Source of the DNA: Cellvibrio fontiphilus | GTDB lineage: Bacteria > Pseudomonadota > Gammaproteobacteria > Pseudomonadales > Cellvibrionaceae | NCBI RefSeq assembly: GCF_035317345.1 | Contig: NZ_JAYKTU010000002.1 | Strand: one strand, 5' to 3' | DNA length: 64,000 nucleotides | In this document: one piece after another, positions 43,791 through 53,195 of the stretch | Layout of the letters: each line of letters opens with the position of its first letter | Numbering within the stretch: position 1 is the first letter of the stretch | Notes under the pieces: model-generated | Told to the model about the DNA's origin: nothing | The model's database searches: none | What the model saw: only the letters and a program-made list of their open reading frames with translations | Made by a program: the position numbers and the translations under genes

Positions 43791-46016
43791 TTATACAAGG
43801 CTTGCCAAAACAGCGTTAAAGGTAGCACTAGGACGCAAGGCTGCAGAGGCTTTGGCGTCATCAGGGCGATAATAGCCACCCAAATCCACCGGCTTACCAG
43901 AGGCGGCTTTGAGTTCAGCAACTATTTTGGCTTCGCTTTCGGTCAAGGCTTTGGCAACCGGAGCAAACTGCGCCTGCAGAACAGCATCTTCTGTTTGTGC
44001 AGCCAGAGCTTGCGCCCAGTAAAGCGCCAGATAGAAGTGGCTGCCACGGTTATCCAATTCACCTGCAGCACGGCCGGGCGACTTGTTTTCATCGAGGAAC
44101 TTGCCGTTCGCTTGATCCAGGGTTTTGGCGAATACCTTTGCCTTGGCATTGTTAGTGACATTGCCAAAGTGATCCAGTGATTCCGCGAGAGCCAAAAACT
44201 CACCCAGTGAATCCCAGCGCAAGTGCCCTTCTTCCACGAATTGTTGTACGTGTTTTGGCGCTGAGCCGCCCGCACCGGTCTCAAATAAACCACCGCCGTT
44301 CATCAGGGGAACAATCGACAGCATTTTGGCCGAGGTGCCCAGTTCCATAATCGGGAACAGATCGGTTAGGTAATCGCGCAGCACGTTACCAGTTACCGAA
44401 ATAGTGTCTTCGCCCTTGCGGATACGGTCGAGGGAGAACTGAATCGCCTCCTCCGGGGTTTTGATATGAATTTCAAGGCCGCTAGTGTCGTGATCTTTCA
44501 GGTAAGTATTTACCTTAGCGATCAGTTGCGCATCGTGTGCACGTTTTGGGTCTAACCAGAATACCGCCGGTGTATTTGAAGCGCGCGCGCGGTTTACCGC
44601 GAGTTTTACCCAATCCTGGATTGGCGCATCTTTAACCTGGCAGGCGCGGAAGATATCGCCCTGCTCTACCGCTTGTTCGATCAGCACTTTGCCCGCTGCG
44701 TCAACAATACGTACCACACCATCGGCAGGAATTTGGAAGGTTTTGTCGTGTGAACCGTATTCCTCGGCAGCTTGAGCCATCAGGCCAACGTTGGGCACAC
44801 TACCCATAGTTTTTGGATCAAAGGCACCGTGTTTTTTGCAATCGTCGATTACTACCTGGTAGATGCCAGCGTAGCAGCGGTCGGGGATACAGGCTTTGGT
44901 GTCTTGCAGTTTGCCTTCGGTATTCCACATTTTGCCGGAATCGCGAATCATCGCCGGCATGGAGGCATCCACAATCACATCGCTCGGTACATGCAGGTTG
45001 GTGATGCCTTTGTCAGAGTTCACCATGGCAAGCGCCGGGCGAGTGGCGTAAAGCGCTTTGATGTCGGCTTCGATTTCTGCTTGCTTTTCAGCTGGCAGAG
45101 ATTTGATTTTGGTGTACAGATCACCAATACCGTTGTTCACATCCACGCCCAATTCGGCAAGCAGCGCGGCGTGTTTTTCAAGTACAGGGGCATAAAACAC
45201 AGAAACGAAGTGACCGAAGATAATGGGGTCAGACACCTTCATCATGGTGGCTTTCAGGTGTACAGAAAGCAGTACGCCTTGGTTTTTTGCATCTTCAATT
45301 TGTTGCGCGATATAGGCACGCAGAGCGTTTTTGCTAAGCACTGAAGCATCGATAATTTCGCCTGCCAGTACTTTTACAGTTTCTTTCAGCACTTTGGTGC
45401 TGCCGTCTTTAGTAACCAGTTCGATTTTCAGGTTGCCCGCTGCATTAATCAGTGCTGATTTTTCGCTGCCGTAGAAATCACCTGAATTCATATGCGCGAC
45501 GTGAGATTTGGAATCAGCAGACCAAGCGCCCATTTTGTGCGGGTTTTTGCGCGCGTAGTTTTTAACGGACAATGGCGCACGACGGTCAGAGTTACCTTCA
45601 CGCAATACCGGGTTTACTGCAGAGCCTTTGATTTTGTCGTAACGGGCCTTGGCGTCTTTTTCGTCGTCGTTAGCCGGAATTTCGGGGTAATCGGGCAGGT
45701 TGTAACCCTGCGATTGCAATTCTTTGATCGCAGCCTTCAACTGTGGAATCGACGCACTGATATTTGGCAGCTTGATAATGTTGGCTTCGGGCGTAGTTGC
45801 CAGTTGCCCCAGCTCCGCTAGGTGATCACCAATGCGCTGGGCTTCGGTCAAACGCTCGGGGAAAGCAGCAATAATACGGCCAGAGAGCGAAATGTCGCGG
45901 GTCTCGATGGCAATGCCGGAAGTTTTGGTAAAGGCTTGAACTATGGGGAGAAGAGAATAAGTGGCTAAGGCTGGGGCTTCGTCGGTTTGGGTATAGATAA
46001 TTTTTGAATCAGTCAT
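43791..46016 (-). CDS. icd: isocitrate dehydrogenase (NADP), monomeric type
   Basis: 741 residues, the length of the monomeric IDH-II family rather than the 416-residue dimeric enzyme. It converts isocitrate to 2-oxoglutarate in the TCA cycle and makes NADPH. Opening MTDSKIIYTQTDEAPALATY, the substrate-binding REGNSDRRAPLSVKNYARKN (about 137-156), MGAWSADSKSHVAHMNSGDF and the later LGTSAKMLSIVPLMNGGGLF and FETGAGGSAPKHVQQFVEEG are visible. GGAG lies 10 bases before the start. Divergent from rluE as in many gammaproteobacteria. Confidence 0.97.
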   Translation of the reverse strand: MTDSKIIYTQTDEAPALATYSLLPIVQAFTKTSGIAIETRDISLSGRIIAAFPERLTEAQRIGDHLAELGQLATTPEANIIKLPNISASIPQLKAAIKELQSQGYNLPDYPEIPANDDEKDAKARYDKIKGSAVNPVLREGNSDRRAPLSVKNYARKNPHKMGAWSADSKSHVAHMNSGDFYGSEKSALINAAGNLKIELVTKDGSTKVLKETVKVLAGEIIDASVLSKNALRAYIAQQIEDAKNQGVLLSVHLKATMMKVSDPIIFGHFVSVFYAPVLEKHAALLAELGVDVNNGIGDLYTKIKSLPAEKQAEIEADIKALYATRPALAMVNSDKGITNLHVPSDVIVDASMPAMIRDSGKMWNTEGKLQDTKACIPDRCYAGIYQVVIDDCKKHGAFDPKTMGSVPNVGLMAQAAEEYGSHDKTFQIPADGVVRIVDAAGKVLIEQAVEQGDIFRACQVKDAPIQDWVKLAVNRARASNTPAVFWLDPKRAHDAQLIAKVNTYLKDHDTSGLEIHIKTPEEAIQFSLDRIRKGEDTISVTGNVLRDYLTDLFPIMELGTSAKMLSIVPLMNGGGLFETGAGGSAPKHVQQFVEEGHLRWDSLGEFLALAESLDHFGNVTNNAKAKVFAKTLDQANGKFLDENKSPGRAAGELDNRGSHFYLALYWAQALAAQTEDAVLQAQFAPVAKALTESEAKIVAELKAASGKPVDLGGYYRPDDAKASAALRPSATFNAVLASLV

Positions 46017-46240
46017 TTAAAGATGGCTCCATCAATTCATGCGGCTCAGCCTTGTGAGCTTTGCCATTAACAGTATGAAAATGTAGAAAAAGAGCCCCGC
46101 CACAGGGAACTCCCCCTTGCCAGAGCGCGGCGATTCTACACCTCTGCGCTTGTTTATGCATGTTTAGTTGCTATGGCAGGAAGGTCTAACTCAGATAAAA
46201 TCGCCAGCCCACACGACTCACAACCCCGGTGTAAGGTTTT

Positions 46241-47098
46241 ATGGCCACGCTGATTTTGTTCAATAAACCCTTTGGTGTCCTCTCGCAATTCACCGATGGT
46301 GAAGGGCGCTCGACACTCAAAGACTATATCAAGATCCCCCATGTCTACCCCGCTGGGCGGCTGGATCACGACTCTGAAGGCTTGCTCCTGCTGACCGACG
46401 ATGGCGACCTGCAACACTACATCAGCCACCCCGCTCACAAACAGCCCAAGACCTACTGGGTGCAGGTAGAAGGCGCCCCCAACAGTTATGCCCTGACCCA
46501 GTTGCGTCAGGGAGTGGCGCTGAATGATGGTATGACTCAACCCGCCGAAGTGCGGCTGATTCCCACGCCCAAACTCTGGGAGCGGGTGCCCCCCATTCGC
46601 GAGCGCGCCAACATTCCCACCCAATGGCTGGAAATTGTAATTATCGAAGGGCGAAATCGTCAGGTACGGCGCATGACGGCTGCCGTGGGTCACCCCACCC
46701 TGCGCTTGGTGCGGGTAAAAATCGGCAACTGGACACTGGAAGGGATCGAACAGGGCAAATACAAAACTGAAACGGTGACTGTGCCCAAATCACTGCAGAA
46801 GCCAAGCACAGGGTTCAAACCAAGAACTGGTGAAGCGCGACCGGCAAACACTGGGCATAAGCGTGCTGAGGAGAAACCGACTGAGGGTAGACGCCAAGGT
46901 GTCAAATCCCATAAGGGGGGCAATTCACCATCAACAACCGGCAAAAAAAACGGCGCAGTAGCAATGCGTAGCAAATCCTCAAGCACTCAATCACCAAACG
47001 CCAGGCCGACAAGCCCAGGGCAAACAGTGGCTAAACCGGCGGTAAAAACTTTGGTGATTCAAAAGCCCAAACGCAAACTGGATCGGGATATAGAGTGA
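46241..47098 (+). CDS. rluE: 23S rRNA pseudouridine synthase RluE with long basic tail
   Basis: 285 residues. The catalytic part (about 1-175) is a RsuA-type pseudouridine synthase: LILFNKPFGVLSQFTDGEGR, the active Asp in YPAGRLDHDSEGLLLLTDDG, TYWVQVEGAP, and EGRNRQVRRMTAAVGHPTLR. RluE makes Psi2457 in 23S rRNA. E. coli RluE is 217 residues; here a Lys/Arg/Thr/Pro/Ser-rich, low-complexity tail of about 105 residues follows (RPANTGHKRAEEKPTEGRRQ and on), probably disordered and RNA-binding. Divergent from icd, tail-to-tail with the HD-GYP gene. Confidence 0.93.
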   Translation: MATLILFNKPFGVLSQFTDGEGRSTLKDYIKIPHVYPAGRLDHDSEGLLLLTDDGDLQHYISHPAHKQPKTYWVQVEGAPNSYALTQLRQGVALNDGMTQPAEVRLIPTPKLWERVPPIRERANIPTQWLEIVIIEGRNRQVRRMTAAVGHPTLRLVRVKIGNWTLEGIEQGKYKTETVTVPKSLQKPSTGFKPRTGEARPANTGHKRAEEKPTEGRRQGVKSHKGGNSPSTTGKKNGAVAMRSKSSSTQSPNARPTSPGQTVAKPAVKTLVIQKPKRKLDRDIE

Positions 47099-47112
47099 TT
47101 GGCGAGGCAGAG

Positions 47113-48360
47113 CTAAACACTCAGCCCACGCTCGCGGAAGTCTTTGATGTGTACACCATAGCTGCCATCTGGAAGGGCGCGTTTGATTAGATAGCTTTTA
47201 TCGAGCTTGTTTAACTCGATATCATTTAAGTCCACCACCCGCTCCTTGGGGAGTGGTTGCTGCAGATCCTTGACCACAATAATTTTGGGCAGGTGGCGAT
47301 AGCGGTGATTGGTTTCAAGCACTATGCCAACTAAACCATTCACCAGCTCCACCAAACTACCTGATGGATAAAGCCCTACACACTTGATAAATTCCAATGC
47401 CAGTCGCTCATCAAACTGGGCGCCGCGAGCATGAAAAATACGCTTCAGCGCCTCGGTACTAGCAATAGCGCGTGAATAACAGCGATCAGCTGTCATTGCG
47501 TCGTAAGCATCTACAATGCAGATGATGCGTGCATAATCAGAAATACCGGATGCCTTGAGCTTGCGAGGGTAGCCGGTTCCGTCGATTCGTTCATGGTGGC
47601 TGTAAGCCACATCAACCGTGATGTTGGGCACGCCGGGTGAGGACATTAAGAGATTGCGCCCATGAACCGCGTGCGCCTTGATCATTTTGAATTCTTTCTC
47701 TGTCAACGGCTCGCGCTTGTTTAACACCAGGGCAGGTACACGCATTTTGCCGACATCGTGCAGTAAACCGCAGAGTCCCAGGCGTTCCAGCTCAGCCTCA
47801 CTCATCCCCAAGTGACGCCCAAAGGCGATGGCGAGAATACAAACGTTCAAGCAGTGCTCGGCGGTGTATTCATCTTCATTGCGCATACGCGACATCCAGA
47901 TCAGGGCATCAGCATTGCGCAGAATACTATTCACACAGTCTTTCACTGTGGCCTTGGCCTGCTCGGTATTGACCACACCTCCCAGTCGCACATCATCCAG
48001 AAGGGTTTTGGTGAGCTTTTTAGCTTCGCGATAAACACCAACAGCCGCGCTATGTTCCTGGGAGGCAGCCAACTTGTTGATGTAGGTTTGCTTGCGCTGC
48101 GCGGCAGCCATAACTGCACGCTGCTCAGGGGGAACCCACTCCTCGCGCACCTCATCCACCCAGACATACTCGGCATATTGTGAAACCGCATCTATGTCAT
48201 CGAGGCTTTCGATCATGAAACCCTGCATTAAAAACGGCGTTTCCTGCCAGTCACGATCCAGTCTGGAAACAAACATACCGATCTTCAACTCGGAAATATG
48301 AATTTTAAGGCTGCTGGATTTACGCTCGATTGCGCCGGGTTTTACATCGCGGAGATCCAA
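47113..48360 (-). CDS. HD-GYP domain cyclic-di-GMP phosphodiesterase candidate
   Basis: 415 residues. The TTG at 48360 is the likely start: GAGG lies 5 bases upstream and no ATG precedes the DUF3391 domain (LKIHISELKIGMFVSRLDRD, about 18-37). The HD-GYP domain (about 155-330) has the metal and substrate motifs: EHCLNVCILAIAFGRHLG, CGLLHDVGKMRVPALVLNKR, HAVHGRNLLM, SHHERIDGTGYPRKLKASGI and CIVDAYDAMTADR. All expected His/Asp ligands are present, so it should hydrolyse c-di-GMP. It follows mazG on the same strand with a 61-base gap. Confidence 0.93.
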   Translation of the reverse strand: MDLRDVKPGAIERKSSSLKIHISELKIGMFVSRLDRDWQETPFLMQGFMIESLDDIDAVSQYAEYVWVDEVREEWVPPEQRAVMAAAQRKQTYINKLAASQEHSAAVGVYREAKKLTKTLLDDVRLGGVVNTEQAKATVKDCVNSILRNADALIWMSRMRNEDEYTAEHCLNVCILAIAFGRHLGMSEAELERLGLCGLLHDVGKMRVPALVLNKREPLTEKEFKMIKAHAVHGRNLLMSSPGVPNITVDVAYSHHERIDGTGYPRKLKASGISDYARIICIVDAYDAMTADRCYSRAIASTEALKRIFHARGAQFDERLALEFIKCVGLYPSGSLVELVNGLVGIVLETNHRYRHLPKIIVVKDLQQPLPKERVVDLNDIELNKLDKSYLIKRALPDGSYGVHIKDFRERGLSV

Positions 48361-48421
48361 AGGAACCTCACTTATGAATTATGGGTAAACCGTACAAACT
48401 ACAGAATAGCTATTTTTTTGT

Positions 48422-49216
48422 TCAGCGCTGCTTGGCTTCGTCCCACAGGCGATTCATTTCATCGATACCGGTTTGCGCCAAGGGCGCAGTGGCGTGTTGT
48501 TCTATGTAGTTGAAACGCTGTTCAAATTTCTGATTGGCACGGCGCAGCGCCTGTTCCGGGTCGATTTTTTGGTAGCGGGCAATATTGACCACCGCAAATA
48601 ACAAATCCCCCAGTTCTTCCTCCAACGCTGCCTGATCGCCAGAATCTAACTCCGCTTCCACCTCTAATAACTCTTCGCGGACTTTGGCAATCGGGCCGTA
48701 CACGTCATCCCAATCAAAACCGACCGTCGCCGCGCGCTTTTGCAACTTGGCAGCACGACTCAAGGCTGGCAGATTCAGGGGTACATCGGCCAACAAACCC
48801 TGCGCCCCCTTGGCAGCGCGCTCCTCTTGTTTGATGGCTTCCCAGCGCGCTTTGACATCCACTGGCAGAGTGTGGCGATTATCGACGCGGCTCTGCAAAG
48901 TGCCCTCGGGAAACACATGCGGGTGACGGCGAATCAGCTTGGCGACCAGGTCTGACACCACGGCGGCAAAGTCAAATCGCTGCTCTTCTTTGCCCAACTG
49001 GCTGTAAAAAATGACCTGAAACAACAAATCGCCCAGCTCTTCTTTGAGGTGGACAAAGTCCTGTTTTTCAATGGCATCCACTACCTCATAGGCCTCTTCC
49101 AGTGTCGAGGGGGCGATGCTGGCATAGTCCTGTTTGATATCCCAAGGGCAGCCGGCTTCCGGGTCGCGCAGGCGTGCCATCAGATAAAGCAGATCGTCGA
49201 TGTTGTACTGACTCAC
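48422..49216 (-). CDS. mazG: nucleoside triphosphate pyrophosphohydrolase MazG
   Basis: 264 residues, the two-domain MazG. It hydrolyses NTPs to NMP and PPi and lowers (p)ppGpp in E. coli. The N-terminal MazG domain has CPWDIKQDYASIAPSTLEEA, YEVVDAIEKQD and LKEELGDLLFQVIFYSQLG (the ExxE...ExxD metal site); the C-terminal copy has KVREELLEVEAELDSGDQ and EEELGDLLFAVVNIAR. It lies 10 bases after relA, which gives the synthetase and its counterweight in one transcript. Confidence 0.97.
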   Translation of the reverse strand: MSQYNIDDLLYLMARLRDPEAGCPWDIKQDYASIAPSTLEEAYEVVDAIEKQDFVHLKEELGDLLFQVIFYSQLGKEEQRFDFAAVVSDLVAKLIRRHPHVFPEGTLQSRVDNRHTLPVDVKARWEAIKQEERAAKGAQGLLADVPLNLPALSRAAKLQKRAATVGFDWDDVYGPIAKVREELLEVEAELDSGDQAALEEELGDLLFAVVNIARYQKIDPEQALRRANQKFEQRFNYIEQHATAPLAQTGIDEMNRLWDEAKQR

Positions 49217-49226
49217 AAATTAAATC

Positions 49227-51473
49227 CTAATGTTTGCGGCGCGCCGAGGCGATGTTGGGCAATTGGTTGAGTTTGGTGAGTATGCGACTCAGCTCGTCAA
49301 AGCTGCGAATCTCCACTGTTACCTGCATATCCACGGTATTTTTGCGTTTATCCGAGAGGGTTTGCATGGCGACAATGTTGATGCGCTCGGTATCCAGCAG
49401 CACCGTAATATCCTTGAGCAAACCGTAGCGGTCATAGGCTTCGATGACTATATCCACCGAGTAGAAACTCTGTGGCGTTTCGCCCCACTCCACTTTGATA
49501 ATGCGCTGGGGTTCATCGGCCTGCAGCTGCAGAATGTTGTTACAGTCCTGCCGGTGAATGGACACCCCCTTGCCCAAGGTGATGTAACCGGTAATCGCAT
49601 CGCCCGGCACCGGGTTACAGCAGTTGGCGATTTGGGTAAGCAAATTACCCACACCTTCGATGTAGAAATCCGAGTCCTTTTTCTGGCGGGTAGACTTGCT
49701 GGTTTTGAGCGGAATTAGCGGTTGTTGCGGGTGGGCGTCATCCAACTGCTTCTGTGCAGCATTGAGCACCTGCCCCACACCTATGTCGCTGGCGCCGACC
49801 GCCGCGTAAAGGTCATCCAGCGTATTAAAATGTAGTTTGTGCGCCAGCTCTTCAAAATCCAAATCCAGCAACGCCAGACGTTTGAATTCGCGATCCAGCA
49901 AGGCTTGCCCTTCAGCGATATTTTTATCGCGCGCCTGCTGTTTAAACCAGTGCTGGATTTTGGCGCGAGCACGGCCGGTATTCACATAACCCAAGGCGAT
50001 ATTCAACCAATCGCGACTGGGCGATTCCAACTTGCCGGTCAGGATTTCAACCTGGTCAGCGTTAGTCAGTTGGTAGTTGAGCGGCACTATTCGGTTGTTA
50101 ACCTTGGCACCGCGGCAGCGATGACCGACATCGGTGTGGATTTTGTAAGCAAAGTCCAAGGGTGTGGCGGTGCGTGGCAAATCCACCACGTGGCCTTCCG
50201 GTGTAAAGACGTAGATACGATCCTGATTCACCGCGCGCAGGTCGTCCTGCAAGTGAGATGGATCGCCACCCAATTCTTCGTGCCACTCCAGCACCTGCCG
50301 CAACCAGGCGATTTTTTGCTCGTAGGCATCCTGAGTCGCTTTGGTGTCTGTGCCTTTGTAGCGCCAGTGAGCACATACACCCAGCTCCGACTCCTCATGC
50401 ATTTCCTGCGTGCGAATCTGGATTTCCAATACCTTGTTTTCCGGCCCCCAGACTGCGGTATGCAATGAGCGGTAACCATTTTCCTTGGGCGAGGCGATGT
50501 AGTCATCGAACTCGTGAGGAATGTTGCGCCAGAGGCTATGCACTATACCGAGCACCGCATAACAATCGCGCACTGTCGGCACGAGGATGCGCACGGCGCG
50601 AATGTCGTAGACCTGTGAGAAAGGAATGCCCTTACGCTGCATTTTGCGCCAAATACTGTAAATGTGTTTGGCGCGCCCGCCAACCGATCCCTCGATTCCA
50701 GCCTTTCTAAGTTCGCTGCGCAGTAGTTCCAGCAGGTTATCGATATATTCCTGACGCGCCAGACGGCGCTCATCCAGTAACTTGGCGATGCGTTTGTATT
50801 CTTCCGGCTGCAGGTAGCGAAAGGACAAGTCCTCCAGTTCCCATTTGATGTGGCCTATGCCCAAACGATGGGCGAGCGGCGCATAAATATCGGCCACTTC
50901 GCGCGCCACCTGCCGGCGGCGATCTGCCTCGGCATTTTTTACTGAACGAATCGCACAGGTGCGCTCGGCGAGTTTAATCAGTGCAACCCGCACATCGTCC
51001 ACCATAGACACCAGCATTTTGCGGATCTTTTCCGCCTGCTCCACCGCTTGGGAGCCTAGCACCCGGTCTTCGTGTTCATTGCGCTGGTAGCTGATCGCCG
51101 CCATGCGCAGCACCCCTTTCACCAATTTGGCGACCGTATCACCAAAGCGGTTTTGCACTTCCGGCAGGGTGATTTTGTGCTCGCGTACCGCGCGGTACAA
51201 AATCGCGGCAATCAGCGCATCTTGATCCAATTGCAGGTCGGCCAGGATTTCCGCCATTTCCAGCCCAATACGAAAACAGGAAAAGTCCTCGCCCCAGCTG
51301 TGATCGTCTTCGGCGTGAATATCCACCAGCGACAAGCTCAGCTCCGCCGCTCGGCGCAGCTCGGCGCGACTGGTGTCGGATTGCAGGTGGGATTTGTTTA
51401 AACGGTCGATCCAGGCATCTATATCTACCTGACCATCGGCCGCTATGGGGTGATCAGCTCTGACTTTAACCAT
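49227..51473 (-). CDS. relA: RelA, (p)ppGpp synthetase I
   Basis: 748 residues from ATG 51473; the frame is open 14 codons further but the family starts at MVKVRADHP. The N-terminal hydrolase-like domain lacks the HD motif (ALIAAILYRAVREHKITLPE where SpoT has HDxxED), so it is a synthetase-only RelA. Synthetase domain: YDIRAVRILVPTVRDCYAVL, YIASPKENGYRSLHTAVWGP. Then TGS (IYVFTPEGHVVDLPRTATPL), helical region, zinc-finger part (IANCCNPVPGDAITGYITLG) and ACT domain at the C terminus. Ribosome-bound stringent factor sensing uncharged tRNA. rlmD lies 141 bases upstream. Confidence 0.97.
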   Translation of the reverse strand: MVKVRADHPIAADGQVDIDAWIDRLNKSHLQSDTSRAELRRAAELSLSLVDIHAEDDHSWGEDFSCFRIGLEMAEILADLQLDQDALIAAILYRAVREHKITLPEVQNRFGDTVAKLVKGVLRMAAISYQRNEHEDRVLGSQAVEQAEKIRKMLVSMVDDVRVALIKLAERTCAIRSVKNAEADRRRQVAREVADIYAPLAHRLGIGHIKWELEDLSFRYLQPEEYKRIAKLLDERRLARQEYIDNLLELLRSELRKAGIEGSVGGRAKHIYSIWRKMQRKGIPFSQVYDIRAVRILVPTVRDCYAVLGIVHSLWRNIPHEFDDYIASPKENGYRSLHTAVWGPENKVLEIQIRTQEMHEESELGVCAHWRYKGTDTKATQDAYEQKIAWLRQVLEWHEELGGDPSHLQDDLRAVNQDRIYVFTPEGHVVDLPRTATPLDFAYKIHTDVGHRCRGAKVNNRIVPLNYQLTNADQVEILTGKLESPSRDWLNIALGYVNTGRARAKIQHWFKQQARDKNIAEGQALLDREFKRLALLDLDFEELAHKLHFNTLDDLYAAVGASDIGVGQVLNAAQKQLDDAHPQQPLIPLKTSKSTRQKKDSDFYIEGVGNLLTQIANCCNPVPGDAITGYITLGKGVSIHRQDCNNILQLQADEPQRIIKVEWGETPQSFYSVDIVIEAYDRYGLLKDITVLLDTERINIVAMQTLSDKRKNTVDMQVTVEIRSFDELSRILTKLNQLPNIASARRKH

Positions 51474-51614
51474 AAGGCTCGCCTTACTTATTCTTGTGGG
51501 CCGGCAACCGCGCAAGTTGCTGACACCTATATCCTTGGGGCAGCGGCGGCTAAGCCAGCCACTTTGTGTATTCGCAGCAGGCCGGTGTTGCCCGCGCTAT
51601 GTTGCTTAAGCCAT

Positions 51615-53141
51615 TTATTTCAGCAAAAACAGCGCCATAGACTCCAAATGCTGGGTGTGGGGGAACATATCAAGCACACCCACCGCGTCCAATACATAAC
51701 CCGCCTCGGCGAGCAATGCGGAATCCCGCGCCAAGGTGGCGGGATTGCAACTCACATAGACAATCCGTTGCGGCGAAAGTTGCTTGCCTGTTACCCAGCG
51801 CTGGATGCTGGCGATAATGTCTTTTGCACCATCGCGGGGCGGGTCTAATAACAGCGCGTTAATATTGCCCCCCAAACGCTGCAACTGAGTATGGGTCATA
51901 TCCGCGAGGTTGGCGGCAATAAAAGTGGCGTTGTTGATGCCTAGCGCCGCCGCATTCTCGCGCCCGCGCAGCACCATGGTTTCCACTGCTTCTATACCCA
52001 CGACTTCGTTACATTGGCGCGCCATAGGCAGGGTGAAGTTGCCTATACCGCAGAATAAATCCAACGCGCGATCATCCGGTTTGAGTTCCAGCAGCGCCAA
52101 GGCCTGCGCCACCATCTGCTGGTTGATCTGCGGGTTGACCTGGGTGAAGTCTTGTGGGTGATAGGTGAGCGACAACCCCGCCACTGAGTAGTGCAGACGC
52201 GGGTCGCAGAAATTGCCCTGCAAATCCGTCAGCCCCAAATTGCCATTCGGCTCCAGCCAAACCGCGACCTGCTGTTGTTCTGCCAGCAGTGTCAGGGCGG
52301 TCAAATCCGCCTCAGCCAGTTTTTTGGTATGGCGCACAATCATCGCGCTCTGGTGAACAGCTGGGTTGTCGCCCTGCCCTTTGACCAGTTCGATATGGGT
52401 CACCGCTTTAGCCGCACGCAATTCCGTTAACCAGTGGCGCAGCGGCGCCAGTAATTGATTCAATTCCGGCGCTAACACCAAACAATCGTCAATCTGGGTA
52501 ATTTGATTGCTGTAGTGTTGACGAAACCCCAAACTGACGCTGCCGTCCTGCTCATACCACACACCTAAACGCGCGCGGCTGCGGTAACCGGTATCGCTAT
52601 GGCTAATCGGCGCCAGCACTCGCTTTGGCTCCACACCGCCCCAGCGTTTAAGCTGTTGCAATAGTGAGTCTTGTTTCATCGCCAACTGTTGCGCCGGTTG
52701 CATATGCTGCAACTGACAACCGCCACACTGCTCATAATGGGCACAGGGCGGCGCCACCCGCTCGGGGGCGGCAGTGATGATTTGATCAACCCGCGCATCA
52801 ATAAACCGCGCATGCTCTTCCACCAAACGTGCGGAGACCTGCTCACCTACCAAAGCGCCGGCGATAAAAATGGTCTTGCCATCCAGATCTGCCACTCCAC
52901 GTCCATCGTGACTTAGACGATCAATGGTGAACTCGCCCAAACGCTTGTTAAATTGCGGCACTCTACTGGCCTGCGTCGACTTGTCAGCCGAGCGCGGCTG
53001 ATTGCGGCGCGGCGCATCATCGCGCACATACACACTGCCATCGGCTTTTTTGGGGCGCGGCTTTTTGCCTAATAAACCTGCACCTTTTTTAGGCGTGCCG
53101 GTTTTGGATGAGTTGCCATTTTTACCACTGCGATTGGACAT
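51615..53141 (-). CDS. rlmD: 23S rRNA (uracil-1939-C5) methyltransferase RlmD
   Basis: 508 residues against about 433 in E. coli; the excess is an N-terminal Lys/Ser/Gly/Pro-rich extension of about 65 residues (KNGNSSKTGTPKKGAGLLGK). Then a TRAM domain (about 67-125, FTIDRLSHDGRGVADLDGKT), the 4Fe-4S cysteines (CAHYEQCGGCQLQH, plus a later Cys), and the SAM fold with ALDLFCGIGNFTLPMARQ, LLLDPPRDGAKDIIASIQRW and VYVSCNPATLARDSALL containing the catalytic Cys. AGGA precedes ATG 53141. It is followed by relA, the conserved order. Confidence 0.96.
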   Translation of the reverse strand: MSNRSGKNGNSSKTGTPKKGAGLLGKKPRPKKADGSVYVRDDAPRRNQPRSADKSTQASRVPQFNKRLGEFTIDRLSHDGRGVADLDGKTIFIAGALVGEQVSARLVEEHARFIDARVDQIITAAPERVAPPCAHYEQCGGCQLQHMQPAQQLAMKQDSLLQQLKRWGGVEPKRVLAPISHSDTGYRSRARLGVWYEQDGSVSLGFRQHYSNQITQIDDCLVLAPELNQLLAPLRHWLTELRAAKAVTHIELVKGQGDNPAVHQSAMIVRHTKKLAEADLTALTLLAEQQQVAVWLEPNGNLGLTDLQGNFCDPRLHYSVAGLSLTYHPQDFTQVNPQINQQMVAQALALLELKPDDRALDLFCGIGNFTLPMARQCNEVVGIEAVETMVLRGRENAAALGINNATFIAANLADMTHTQLQRLGGNINALLLDPPRDGAKDIIASIQRWVTGKQLSPQRIVYVSCNPATLARDSALLAEAGYVLDAVGVLDMFPHTQHLESMALFLLK

Positions 53142-53195
53142 TAAAAATTCCTGGTATTACAAAAAGTGACGGCGCTTTACACAGGCCCAGCCTGA

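Noticed and set aside
49930..51400. Possible bifunctional Rel/SpoT instead of RelA
   Set aside because: The HD hydrolase motif is missing (YRAVREH in its place), and the mazG and rlmD neighbours fit relA.
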